The notes under the pieces: model-generated
Seen by the model: only the letters and a program-made list of their open reading frames with translations
Told to the model about the DNA's origin: nothing
Database searches by the model: none
Shown here: positions 12,969-20,070 of the stretch, one piece after another
Position numbering within the stretch: the stretch's first letter is position 1
Layout of the letters: every line of letters begins with the position of its first letter
Program-made: the position numbers and the translations under genes
Assembly: GCA_012513595.1 (NCBI GenBank)
Contig: JAAZBY010000127.1
Coordinates: 1 to 22,176 of the forward strand
DNA: 22,176 bases
Direction of reading: 5' to 3'
From: Chloroflexota bacterium
GTDB lineage: Bacteria; Chloroflexota; Anaerolineae; UBA1429

Positions 12969-14488
12969 TCCCTCTGCCGCGGCCGGTATTGGAGCGCCTC
13001 GGCCAGGTGGGCCGCCTCGATCCTGTCGCTCGCGGCCAGGTCCGCCACGGTGCGGGCCAGTTTCAACACGCGGTGATAGGCCCTCGCGCTCAGGCCCAAC
13101 TGGCGCATGGCCGCGCGCACCAGGCTGCGGCCCACCTCGTCCAGCTCGCAGTGCACGCGCACCTCGGCAGGGCCCATGTCGGCGTTGGTGCTCATGCGCG
13201 TGCCGGCGAAGCGCTGCCGCTGCAGTTGGCGCGCCGCCTCCACCCGGGCACGGATCTCCTCCGACGGCTCGCCCAGGGTGCTGCCGGCCAACTTGTCGTA
13301 CTCGACCCGCGGCACCTCGACATGGATATCGATGCGGTCCAGCATCGGGCCTGAGACGCGCTTCTCGTACCCCTCGATCATCCCGCGCGAGCAGGTGCAC
13401 TCGTGGGTCGGGTCGCCGTGGTAGCCGCAGGGGCAGGGGTTGCGCGCCGCCACCAGCATAAAGTTGGCCGGGAAGCAGAGCGACCCGGACGAGCGGGAGA
13501 TCGTCACCAGCTTGTCTTCCAGGGGCTGGCGGAGCACCTCGAGGGTGCGCATCCCGAACTCGGGGAACTCGTCAAGAAACAGCACGCCGCGGTGGGCCAG
13601 CGAGATCTCGCCCGGCCGCGGCCAGTGCCCGCCCCCCACCAGCCCGGCCTGTGAGATAGTGTGGTGCGGCGCGCGGAAGGGGCGCAGGCGCATCAGCGGC
13701 TGCCCCGGCGGGAGGAGCCCGGCCACGGAGTAGACCTTGGTGACCTCCAGGGCCTCCTCGATGTCCATGCGCGGGAGGATCGAGGGGAGCGAGCGGGCCA
13801 GCAGGGTCTTGCCAGAGCCGGGCGGCCCGGACATGAGCACCGCGTGCGCCCCGGCCGCGGCCACCTCCAACGCCCGCTTGACGTGTTCCTGCCCGCGGAC
13901 CTCGGCGAAATCCGTGGCGTAGAGCGGTTCGGGCTCGGGCGTGTCGCGGCTGTCGCGGTCGTAGGGGCGGATCGGCAGCATGTTGGTGAGGTGCATGGCC
14001 AGCTGGCCGAGGCTCTGCACCGGGACTACCGTCAGGCCGGGGATGAGGGCGGCCTCGGGGGCATCGGGCTCCGGCACGTAGACGACGTCCAGGCCCTCCG
14101 CGCGGGCAAAGGAGGCCATCGAGACGACGCCGTTCACATGGCGCACCGAGCCGTCCAACGACAGCTCCCCGATGAACATGCTGCGCCCGAACTGGGGCGG
14201 CAGCTGGCCCGTGCTAGAAAGCACGCCCACGGCAATGGGCAGGTCAAAGGCGGGGCCCACCTTGCGGAGGTCGGCCGGGGCCAGGTTGACGGTGACGGGC
14301 TGCATCGGGAAGGACAGGCTGGAGTTGTGGATGGCCGAGCGGACCCGCTCCCGGGATTCCTGCACGGCGACGTCGGGGAGGCCGACGATGTCAAAGCGGC
14401 CGGCCTGGCCGCTGTGGACGTCCACCTCGACGTCCACAAGCACCCCGTCTAGCCCCACGAGGGCGCAGCTGTGCACACTGGCCAGCAT
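12965..14488 (-). CDS. comM: YifB/ComM family AAA+ ATPase (Mg chelatase-like)
   Basis: A 507-residue cytoplasmic ATPase, full length for the YifB/ComM family. ComM is a hexameric helicase that promotes branch migration during natural transformation; that this copy does so is inferred. Residues 1-175 form the Lon-protease-like ChlI N-terminal domain (SRERVRSAIHNSSL, VNLAPADLRKVGPAFDLPIAVG). Walker A is GPPGSGKT (221-228) and Walker B VLFLDEF (302-308). Four cysteines (C352, C354, C364, C366) form the family's zinc-binding insertion, and GPMLDRIDIHVE (380-391) contains the arginine region. The C-terminal Mg-chelatase helical lid reaches YHRVLKLARTVADLA. ATG 14488 has AAAGGA 8 nt upstream; the extra 21 upstream codons lack a ribosome binding site. 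It follows the DinB gene on the same strand after about 240 bp and has its own possible promoter. Confidence 0.93.
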   Translation of the reverse strand: MLASVHSCALVGLDGVLVDVEVDVHSGQAGRFDIVGLPDVAVQESRERVRSAIHNSSLSFPMQPVTVNLAPADLRKVGPAFDLPIAVGVLSSTGQLPPQFGRSMFIGELSLDGSVRHVNGVVSMASFARAEGLDVVYVPEPDAPEAALIPGLTVVPVQSLGQLAMHLTNMLPIRPYDRDSRDTPEPEPLYATDFAEVRGQEHVKRALEVAAAGAHAVLMSGPPGSGKTLLARSLPSILPRMDIEEALEVTKVYSVAGLLPPGQPLMRLRPFRAPHHTISQAGLVGGGHWPRPGEISLAHRGVLFLDEFPEFGMRTLEVLRQPLEDKLVTISRSSGSLCFPANFMLVAARNPCPCGYHGDPTHECTCSRGMIEGYEKRVSGPMLDRIDIHVEVPRVEYDKLAGSTLGEPSEEIRARVEAARQLQRQRFAGTRMSTNADMGPAEVRVHCELDEVGRSLVRAAMRQLGLSARAYHRVLKLARTVADLAASDRIEAAHLAEALQYRPRQRE

Positions 14489-14671
14489 GATGCCGTTCCT
14501 TTGCGCGTGCTGTGGGATGGCGACCGAACTGGTACCGCTAACGGGGAACACCTATCGAGGAGGGGGGCCCTGCCAGCGGGTGGACTGCAGGACGCACGAT
14601 GCGGGGCCGGCAAGGACAAACACCTGCCGACCCTGCTAGCTTGTACCCGCCTGTTACAGGGCTATTCGGAG

Positions 14672-14699
14672 TGTATCACAGTGGGCCGGCGTAGCGCAA
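14672..14699 (-). promoter_or_regulatory. Possible promoter for comM
   Basis: Minus strand TTGCGC (14699-14694), 16 bp, GATACA (14677-14672) preceded by an extended -10 TG. The same TTGCGC -35 appears in the promoter at 18456-18483. The leader to comM would be about 175 nt. Apart from this promoter and the hairpin at 14713-14727, nothing else is recognised in the gene-free gap 14489-14730. Confidence 0.42.
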
Positions 14700-14712
14700 G
14701 GTTCCTCGGGAA

Positions 14713-14727
14713 GCGCCGGCCGGGCGC
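14713..14727 (-). terminator. GC-rich hairpin after the DinB gene
   Basis: GCGCC (14713-14717) and GGCGC (14723-14727) form a 5-bp stem with a 5-nt loop just beyond the stop codon at 14731. Flanking GGAA and TTCC could extend the pairing. There is no T-run. It lies between the DinB gene and the comM promoter. Confidence 0.4.
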
Positions 14728-14730
14728 GGC

Positions 14731-15213
14731 CTATTCCTCGTGCTGCATGCCCGTCCAGTCCACGTCGATGCCCGCCGTGACGCCCAGCCGCTCGCAGAGC
14801 TCCCCGACGTGCTGCTGGAGGTGCCGGATGTTGTAGAGTTGTAGCTCCAGCCTGCTGAAGGGCAGCCAGTGGAACCCGGAGGGGGCCTCCAGATCCAAGT
14901 TGGGGACGCAGAGATCCACCTGCTGCAGGCAGATGGCGTGGTAGGCGAGGATTTCCTCGCGGGTGTAGGGGGCGCCGATGGGCGTCCGGTCCAGGTGCCG
15001 GCAAGAGTCGCGGTGCTTTTCCCACGGGCGAAAGGCGTCAGGGGAAGTCTGCAGGTAGATATCGAGGTAGACCAAGGCGTGGTAGGCGACGTGCCAGAAG
15101 CGGTTCTTGTACTGCGGATCGTCCCACAGAGAGTCCGGGCAGCGGACGACGGCCTGCCGCAGCATCTCAGCGGCGGCGTGGTACTGTGAGCGGATCGCGG
15201 CGTGAATGTCCAT
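14731..15213 (-). CDS. DinB/YfiT-like four-helix metalloprotein
   Basis: A 160-residue protein with the DinB fold: His45 in HVAYHALVYLDIYL and His131 and His135 in IRHLQQHVGEL match the three-histidine metal site of the family. Some family members are divalent-metal-dependent thiol S-transferases (bacillithiol, mycothiol); others are uncharacterised damage-inducible proteins. The length is normal. The ATG follows AAGGAGAACAGC, a strong ribosome binding site. The gene begins 60 bp after the large exported protein and may be read from the same promoter, but the gap holds two copies of CGGCCGGCG (near 15235 and 15253) that can pair with each other, so a terminator there is possible. The substrate is unknown. 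Confidence 0.87.
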   Translation of the reverse strand: MDIHAAIRSQYHAAAEMLRQAVVRCPDSLWDDPQYKNRFWHVAYHALVYLDIYLQTSPDAFRPWEKHRDSCRHLDRTPIGAPYTREEILAYHAICLQQVDLCVPNLDLEAPSGFHWLPFSRLELQLYNIRHLQQHVGELCERLGVTAGIDVDWTGMQHEE

Positions 15214-15273
15214 GCTGTTCTCCTTGGCCAGATCGGCCGGCGGGCGACGGTTCGGCCGGCGCCTGGGCCCCCG

Positions 15274-18200
15274 CTACGGCCGCAGGATCAGGGGCAGGGC
15301 CAGGCCGCGCGGCTCCTCGGGGCGGCCGGTCACGTCCAGGACCTCGACCTGGATGGCGTCGGTGGCCTGGGCGCCCTGGCCATCGTCGGCCGTAACCGTG
15401 ATGGTGTGCAGGCCCGCGCGGAGGGAAGCCACGCTGATCTGGCTGCCATTGCCCAGGGCTCCGTCCAGCTGTGAGGTCCAGGAGATGGCCCCCTCAGGCA
15501 GAGAGCCCAGCTCGGTGTCGTAGGCCTCCGCCCGCAGGGCCACCGTCTGACTGATCGTCACCGTCACGTCGACGGCCGGCTCCGTGATGGTGACCGTGGG
15601 CGGATGGTTCGGCACCGTGAACGCCCCGGATGTTGCCGAGGCGCTGTGGATGCCGTCCGTGGCCCACACGCGGAACCGCGACTGGCCCACCCCTCCGGCA
15701 GGCAGGTTGACCGCCTCGACCGCGACCTCCTGCGCCGCGACCTCCTGGGCTACGAGCTCCCAGTTGGCGCCGCCGTCGTGCGTGTACTGGAGGTTGAAGG
15801 TGAGGGGATCCCCATCCGGGTCAGAGGCCGTCCAGGCCACCCCGAGCGGGTCCCCGGAAAGCACCTGCCCCTCCGTCGGAGAGGTGACCGCTATCGTGGG
15901 GGGCTGCAGCCCCGCCTCGACCGTAGCGAGCAGGGCGTCGCCGGGGCCGAGGATCTCAACTTTGACGGTGCCGTTGACGTATGGCACCAACTCCTTGATG
16001 GCCAACAGGTCCGTGGTGGGGCTGCCCGCCGGGTCCGGGCCGTAGAACATGGCGATCGGCGTGAACGCGTAGCGGGCCAACTGGGAATCCTTGGCGCCAC
16101 GCAGGACGATGGCATACTCCCCAGGCGTGCTCGGTGAGGCGTTGCCGGCGCTCGGCAGCACGTACAGCCGGGCGAGGCGCACCGCGTTCGTGGTGGGATC
16201 GATGCTGCCCGTCACGACCAGGCGGTCCATCGGGTTGGCGTGCGGGTCGCCCGCGGCTGCCGGCCCCGCCCCCGCGCCGCCGCTGCCCTGGAAAAAGTCC
16301 AGCAGCCCCTCGTAGGTAAAGTCGCTGAGCCACTCATAGTCGCAGTAGGTCATCAGGTCTTTCCATCCGGGGCCGTAGATCGCCCGGGTACCGACGTCAA
16401 AGCCGTAGATGGCGGTGTCGCCGCTGCTGGCTGGGCTGATGTTGCCGGCCGTATAGGGGTACGAGGGCCCCCCGCCGGCACCGCAGTAGTTGGCATGGCC
16501 GCGCCCGTAAGTGTGCCCCAGTTCGTGGGCGGCGTACCAATCCCCGTACGAGCCATCGAGATCCCATCCCCAGGTGCTCGAGCCGGTGGGGCCAGCGGCG
16601 TTAAAGGCGGGAATGCCGGCTGCGCAACCGCGCATGAAGCCCTTGGCGTCGCTCACCATGCCGTAGTAGTGCGCCATGATCGGGATGCCGGAGCTCGTCA
16701 CGATGTCCCAGATCTTTTTGTTCCACAGGAGCGTGTTCACCTGGCCGCAACTGGGGCTGGTGAGGGTATAGCCGCCATACCCGTCCGAGACGCGGCTGGC
16801 CGCGCCAAAGTTCAACGACCGGTTCCAGACGTGCAGATTGCCGAGCGGGTAGGCCCGCCCGATATAGTCAACGGCCTGGCTGCGGTCTGAGGAGCTGGGC
16901 CAGTACTCGGAGCCGCCGAAGGTGTAGCCGATGCGGTACATCACCAGGCTGGGCGTGGGCACCGTCTCGAACATGACGATGGCCGTGGCCTTGTTGTCCG
17001 AGTAGGTGATCTCGAGGGGATCATGTCCCCAGTAGGGCGGGAAGGCCGGGTTCACGTAGGCATTCAGCGTGACCGTTCCCTCGCGAAAGCCGGAGGGCAG
17101 CTCGAACAGGAAGGAATGCCCCAGCGTCCCGCGGTCCGGCGATTGGCGCACCCACAGAAAGCCCGAGTTCCCGTTCACCGGGAAGAGCAGGGTCTGCTGG
17201 TCGCCGCGCGTGGCGATCAGCCAGGCCGCCGTAAAGTAGCTGCCGCCGTTGGACCGCACGTGAAAGCGCACGTAGGTGCGCTTGTTGGCCACCAGCCGCA
17301 CCGAGTTGCTCAAGTCCTGAGTCCCCTGGGTGACCTCCAGCCGCGTGGCGCTGAGGTTGGCGGAGGGCATCGCCGTCGGCGTGGCGGTGCGCGTCGCGGT
17401 GGCGGTGGGCGTCGCCGTCGCGGTGGGCGTGGCGGTGCGCGTCGCCGTCGCGGTGGCCGTAGGCGTTGACGTGGCGGTTGCCGTGGCCGTGGGCGTCTGG
17501 GTGCCGGTCGAGGTAGCAGTCGGGGTTGCGATGAGGATCGGCCCCGTGCGGCCGATCAGGTTGATGTCCCACATCTCACTGCCCGCCGGGAAGGGCCAGA
17601 GCAGTGCCCCCGCCGCGCCGAGCGGCACCCGGTAGATGCCCGCCACCCTGTCGCTGTAGTAAAGCGTGCTCTCGCCGTCGAGGAAGAACCCTACGACGTC
17701 ATAGGCCCCCGGGGCATAGTAGAGGGAGAACGTGGTGCGCACCTCGTGCCGGTAGATGGCGGCCCCTTTCACGTTCCCGTTACTGACGTAGAGCCGGCCG
17801 TCCGGCCCGAAGGCGAAATCGCCCGCCCAGTAGCCGCCCACCTGGCTCAGGGGGACCGTGTAGGCCAGTTGCGGCCCGGCTGCGGCGGAATACGAATAGA
17901 TCTGGCCATCGGCGCTTCCGCCACTGGCGTAAGAAAAGTGCAACAGCCCGTTGGCGTTGAAGGCGAGGTCCCGGATCGGCAAGTCCGAGGTGTGGATAAC
18001 CTTCTCCCCGTCGGGCCCCAGCCAGAACAGCTGATTGCCATTGCGGTTCACGTAGTACAGCTGCTGGTCAGGGCTGAAGGCAAAGTTGGTCAGCGGGCCG
18101 GACTGCCGGCCATAGAACACGCTCAAGGAGCCGTCGGCGGCAAGATGCCGCACCGCACCGGGATTCTCGATCCAGTTCGCCAGGTAGATGCCCTCGGCCG

Positions 18201-18342
18201 GCGCGGCGGAGACGCCCCCGCGCAGGGTGGCCGTCCAGGCGAGGAAGACGGCTAGCAGGGCCAAGAGTGCTGCGAACAGTGGCCGGGTGTGAGGGGGAGG
18301 CGTGGGGTGGAGGACGTCCGACGGATGAGCGAAGTGCGACAT
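15274..18342 (-). CDS. Large exported multidomain protein with metzincin-type zinc protease motif
   Basis: A 1022-residue exported protein. Residues 1-47 are a signal peptide with a long hydrophobic core (22-36). Residues 48-270 hold repeats such as FAFSPDQQLYYVN, LAFNANGLLHFSY and FAFGPDGRLYVSN, typical of a beta-propeller. Residues 272-324 are a Thr/Ala/Pro dipeptide linker. Residues 328-460 begin LEVTQGTQDLSNSVRLVANK, a beta-sandwich often placed before metallopeptidases. HELGHTYGRGH (606-616) is HExxHxxGxxH, with zinc ligands H606, H610 and H616 and catalytic E607. M664 in DLMTYC is a likely Met-turn, which points to a metzincin-like fold. Two Ig-like domains (about 812-910 and 911-1003) and the tail LALPLILRP follow. 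The ATG has GGGAGG 8 nt upstream. A secreted or surface protease is inferred; the target is unknown. Confidence 0.85.
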   Translation of the reverse strand: MSHFAHPSDVLHPTPPPHTRPLFAALLALLAVFLAWTATLRGGVSAAPAEGIYLANWIENPGAVRHLAADGSLSVFYGRQSGPLTNFAFSPDQQLYYVNRNGNQLFWLGPDGEKVIHTSDLPIRDLAFNANGLLHFSYASGGSADGQIYSYSAAAGPQLAYTVPLSQVGGYWAGDFAFGPDGRLYVSNGNVKGAAIYRHEVRTTFSLYYAPGAYDVVGFFLDGESTLYYSDRVAGIYRVPLGAAGALLWPFPAGSEMWDINLIGRTGPILIATPTATSTGTQTPTATATATSTPTATATATRTATPTATATPTATATRTATPTAMPSANLSATRLEVTQGTQDLSNSVRLVANKRTYVRFHVRSNGGSYFTAAWLIATRGDQQTLLFPVNGNSGFLWVRQSPDRGTLGHSFLFELPSGFREGTVTLNAYVNPAFPPYWGHDPLEITYSDNKATAIVMFETVPTPSLVMYRIGYTFGGSEYWPSSSDRSQAVDYIGRAYPLGNLHVWNRSLNFGAASRVSDGYGGYTLTSPSCGQVNTLLWNKKIWDIVTSSGIPIMAHYYGMVSDAKGFMRGCAAGIPAFNAAGPTGSSTWGWDLDGSYGDWYAAHELGHTYGRGHANYCGAGGGPSYPYTAGNISPASSGDTAIYGFDVGTRAIYGPGWKDLMTYCDYEWLSDFTYEGLLDFFQGSGGAGAGPAAAGDPHANPMDRLVVTGSIDPTTNAVRLARLYVLPSAGNASPSTPGEYAIVLRGAKDSQLARYAFTPIAMFYGPDPAGSPTTDLLAIKELVPYVNGTVKVEILGPGDALLATVEAGLQPPTIAVTSPTEGQVLSGDPLGVAWTASDPDGDPLTFNLQYTHDGGANWELVAQEVAAQEVAVEAVNLPAGGVGQSRFRVWATDGIHSASATSGAFTVPNHPPTVTITEPAVDVTVTISQTVALRAEAYDTELGSLPEGAISWTSQLDGALGNGSQISVASLRAGLHTITVTADDGQGAQATDAIQVEVLDVTGRPEEPRGLALPLILRP
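15720..15749. repeat. 15-bp tandem duplication in the exported metalloprotease gene
   Basis: Two adjacent 15-bp units (15720-15734 and 15735-15749) differ at one base and encode the repeated QEVAA/QEVAV at residues 866-875. It is in frame and lies in the first Ig-like domain, so it looks like a recent in-frame slippage or duplication. Confidence 0.6.
17371..17529 (-). repeat. Low-complexity Thr/Pro/Ala linker repeat
   Basis: Degenerate 6- and 12-bp units (GTGGCG/GTCGCC on the plus strand) encode about 53 residues of alternating T-A, T-P and T-R pairs between the propeller and the beta-sandwich. This is a flexible, likely surface-exposed linker common in exported proteins of Chloroflexota. 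Copy number could vary by slippage. Confidence 0.85.
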
Positions 18343-18388
18343 GGCTGTGGCCTCCCACGTAGCGCGGTCGGCGAACCATCACAGCCCA

Positions 18389-18417
18389 TGTATACACCCA
18401 CTGTTTGCCGCTGTACA
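18389..18417 (-). promoter_or_regulatory. Promoter for the exported metalloprotease gene
   Basis: Minus strand TGTACA (18417-18412, four of six), 17 bp, TATACA (18394-18389, five of six) with an upstream TG. It lies about 47 bp from the start codon and is back to back with the promoter at 18456-18483. Confidence 0.58.
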
Positions 18418-18455
18418 GGGGGCAAGCGAGAGAACGCCGTGGCTGGCGGCACCCC

Positions 18456-18483
18456 TTGCGCGGCGGGGTGGGCCTGGTATCAT
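18456..18483 (+). promoter_or_regulatory. Extended -10 promoter for the predicted propeller gene
   Basis: TTGCGC (18456-18461), 16 bp, TATCAT (18478-18483, five of six) with TGG directly before the -10. The transcript would start near 18490 and reach the ribosome binding site AAGGGAGG within about 12 nt. Confidence 0.6.
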
Positions 18484-18518
18484 CTGTCCAGGGAGTCGAC
18501 AAGGGAGGGAGCACAGGC

Positions 18519-19859
18519 ATGAACACGCCAAACGCGGCCATCGTCGAGTGCGAGGAGAGTGTCTATTCCTACGAGCCGGCGGACAACGGCGCGGGGCCCT
18601 TGTGGTGCTATGGGGCCACCTGCATCGTCCGGCACGGGCAGGATGTGTTCGTGAGCGGGCTGGAGACGCTGCCCGACATCCGGCCGGAGACGCTGAACAA
18701 CGTGCGCTGGATGCTCTATCGCCGCGGCACGGAGGGCTGGGCGCTCCAGCAGGCCAGTGAAGGGCGCACCCGCGAGCCGTGCCCCCTGGCAATCCTGCCC
18801 GGAGGGCGGCTGTACCTCTCGGACAACCCCACCCTGCTGCCGCCGAACACCCCGCGGCCGACGCCAGCGCGCCCGCAGGTACTGGCCTTCGCGGCCGACG
18901 ACCCTGGCGCGCCCTTTCGCAGCCTGCTGCCCGAGTGGCAGGGCGCCCCGGCCTTTACCGAACACTCCTACCGAGGCTTGGCGGCCGACGCCGCGCGGGG
19001 CGAGCTGCTCCTCATGAACATCCTCGGCCACGACTGCTACCACTGGAGCCTGCTCGACGGGGACGAGCGCTGGGCGGCGCAGGGCACCCTGACCTTCCCC
19101 TGGGGCGCCGACTATGAGACGCCCCAGCCGATCCGCATATGCTACCCGGAAATCGTCTTGCGAGACCGCGCCGTTCATTTCCTCGGCATTAGCGACATCG
19201 TCGAGCCCGTCTCGGCCTGGAAGCAAGCCCGCTTCGAGGTCACCGGCCGCGCCTGGGATTATGACTTTCGCCGGCTGTTCTACACCGCCACCCCCGACGT
19301 GACGGCGGAGCCCTTTGGCGCCTGGGTCGAGGTGGCCAGCCGCGAGAGCACCTCCGGCACGCTGCGCAACCTGGACCTCTGGCTGGACGAGGCCGGAGGC
19401 GCCCACATCCTCTGGCTGGAGCAGAGCTGTGACCCGCGCATCCGGCCGCGCTTTTTCCCCGATGTCCCGCTGACCGTGGCGCTCGAGTACGCCATCGTGC
19501 GCGGCGGCGCGGTGTGCGAGAGGCGAACGCTCTTCCAGGGGGGTGAGGGCCTCGGCGAACGCGTCCCAACCTGGGGGCGCTTCCACGTCGCCCCGGGCGG
19601 GCGGCTCTTCGCCGTCTACTCCACGGCGTGCTTTGCCCCGGCCGAGGGCAACCCGCAGGAGGTGGCCAACCACCTGGTGGAGATCCTGCCCGGCGGGCGC
19701 CCCTCCTCCGCGGTGGAGCTAGCGCTCGAGGAGCCCCTGGCCGGGCCATTCATGACCGCCACGCCGCGGGCCGGCGTCGTCCCCTCGGCGACGCTGGACC
19801 TGCTCGGGCATGGCAGAGAGCCGCACGTCCTGCGCTACGTGCGCGTGCGGGCCGGCTAG
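18519..19859 (+). CDS. Uncharacterised protein, possibly a beta-propeller
   Basis: A 446-residue protein that I cannot assign to a named family. It has no signal peptide or membrane segment. Recurrent strand-turn patterns with small and aromatic residues (CPLAILPGGRLYLSDN, YRGLAADAARGELLLMNI, NLDLWLDEAGGAHILWLEQ, FHVAPGGRLFAVYSTA) suggest a six- or seven-bladed propeller of the sialidase/BNR kind. The Asp-box SxDxGxTW is not evident, so sialidase activity is not supported. It contains many Trp and several Cys residues (for example at 30, 35 and 88), but no cluster or zinc motif stands out. ATG 18519 follows AAGGGAGGGAGC; an upstream in-frame start at 18405 would cross the promoter. It is monocistronic, divergent from the exported protease gene and closed by a hairpin at 19861-19887. 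Confidence 0.75.
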   Translation: MNTPNAAIVECEESVYSYEPADNGAGPLWCYGATCIVRHGQDVFVSGLETLPDIRPETLNNVRWMLYRRGTEGWALQQASEGRTREPCPLAILPGGRLYLSDNPTLLPPNTPRPTPARPQVLAFAADDPGAPFRSLLPEWQGAPAFTEHSYRGLAADAARGELLLMNILGHDCYHWSLLDGDERWAAQGTLTFPWGADYETPQPIRICYPEIVLRDRAVHFLGISDIVEPVSAWKQARFEVTGRAWDYDFRRLFYTATPDVTAEPFGAWVEVASRESTSGTLRNLDLWLDEAGGAHILWLEQSCDPRIRPRFFPDVPLTVALEYAIVRGGAVCERRTLFQGGEGLGERVPTWGRFHVAPGGRLFAVYSTACFAPAEGNPQEVANHLVEILPGGRPSSAVELALEEPLAGPFMTATPRAGVVPSATLDLLGHGREPHVLRYVRVRAG

Positions 19860-19860
19860 G

Positions 19861-19887
19861 CCGTGCGGCCGCGCCAGGGCCGCACGG
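19861..19887 (+). terminator. Hairpin terminator after the propeller-like gene
   Basis: CCGTGCGGCC (19861-19870) pairs perfectly with GGCCGCACGG (19878-19887) around a 7-nt loop, 1 bp after the stop codon. No T-run follows. The stem position and strength fit a GC-rich terminator. Confidence 0.65.
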
Positions 19888-19912
19888 GGTCCGCGGGGCT
19901 GGCCGCCGCTTC

Positions 19913-19941
19913 TTGACAGCCGATCACGACGTTTATATCCT
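19913..19941 (+). promoter_or_regulatory. Promoter for the aminotransferase gene
   Basis: TTGACA (19913-19918), 17 bp, TATCCT (19936-19941, four of six). The transcript should start near 19948 and carry a leader of about 120 nt. Confidence 0.65.
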
Positions 19942-19950
19942 GCCGTGCAC

Positions 19951-20033
19951 ACGGGCCCCTGAGGGAGGCCCGTCCAGGACGACGTATGCAGCGCACCGTG
20001 CAAGGAGGCTCGGACCTCCCGCTCGGTGCGCTG
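19951..20033 (+). promoter_or_regulatory. Structured 5' leader of the aminotransferase gene
   Basis: Two hairpins follow the predicted transcription start. The first pairs ACGGGCC (19951-19957) with GGCCCGT (19967-19973). The second pairs CAGCGCACCG (19989-19998) with CGGTGCGCTG (20024-20033) and encloses an inner stem, GGAGG (20004-20008) with CCTCC (20015-20019). The inner GGAGG looks like a buried ribosome binding site, although the site actually used (GAGGGGG, ending near 20066) is open. T-box, SAM, glycine, guanidine and ZTP riboswitch consensus strings were looked for and not seen. It may be a new cis-regulatory RNA or a simple attenuator. Confidence 0.5.
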
Positions 20034-20070
20034 TTCGCTTTCGCCGACCGCAACCGCACGAGGGGGCACC

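Noticed and set aside
13661..14452. Plus-strand 263-codon open frame opposite comM
   Set aside because: It has no recognisable domain and mirrors the ATPase coding sequence.
17371..17529. Short repeats considered as CRISPR or tandem regulatory sites
   Set aside because: The units are 6-12 bp, contiguous and in frame, and encode a Thr/Pro/Ala linker. There are no spacers.
19989..20033. T-box or known amino-acid riboswitch in the aminotransferase leader
   Set aside because: The T-box antiterminator consensus (AGGGTGGNACCGCG) is absent, as are the conserved cores of the SAM, glycine, guanidine and ZTP classes as far as I can read them.
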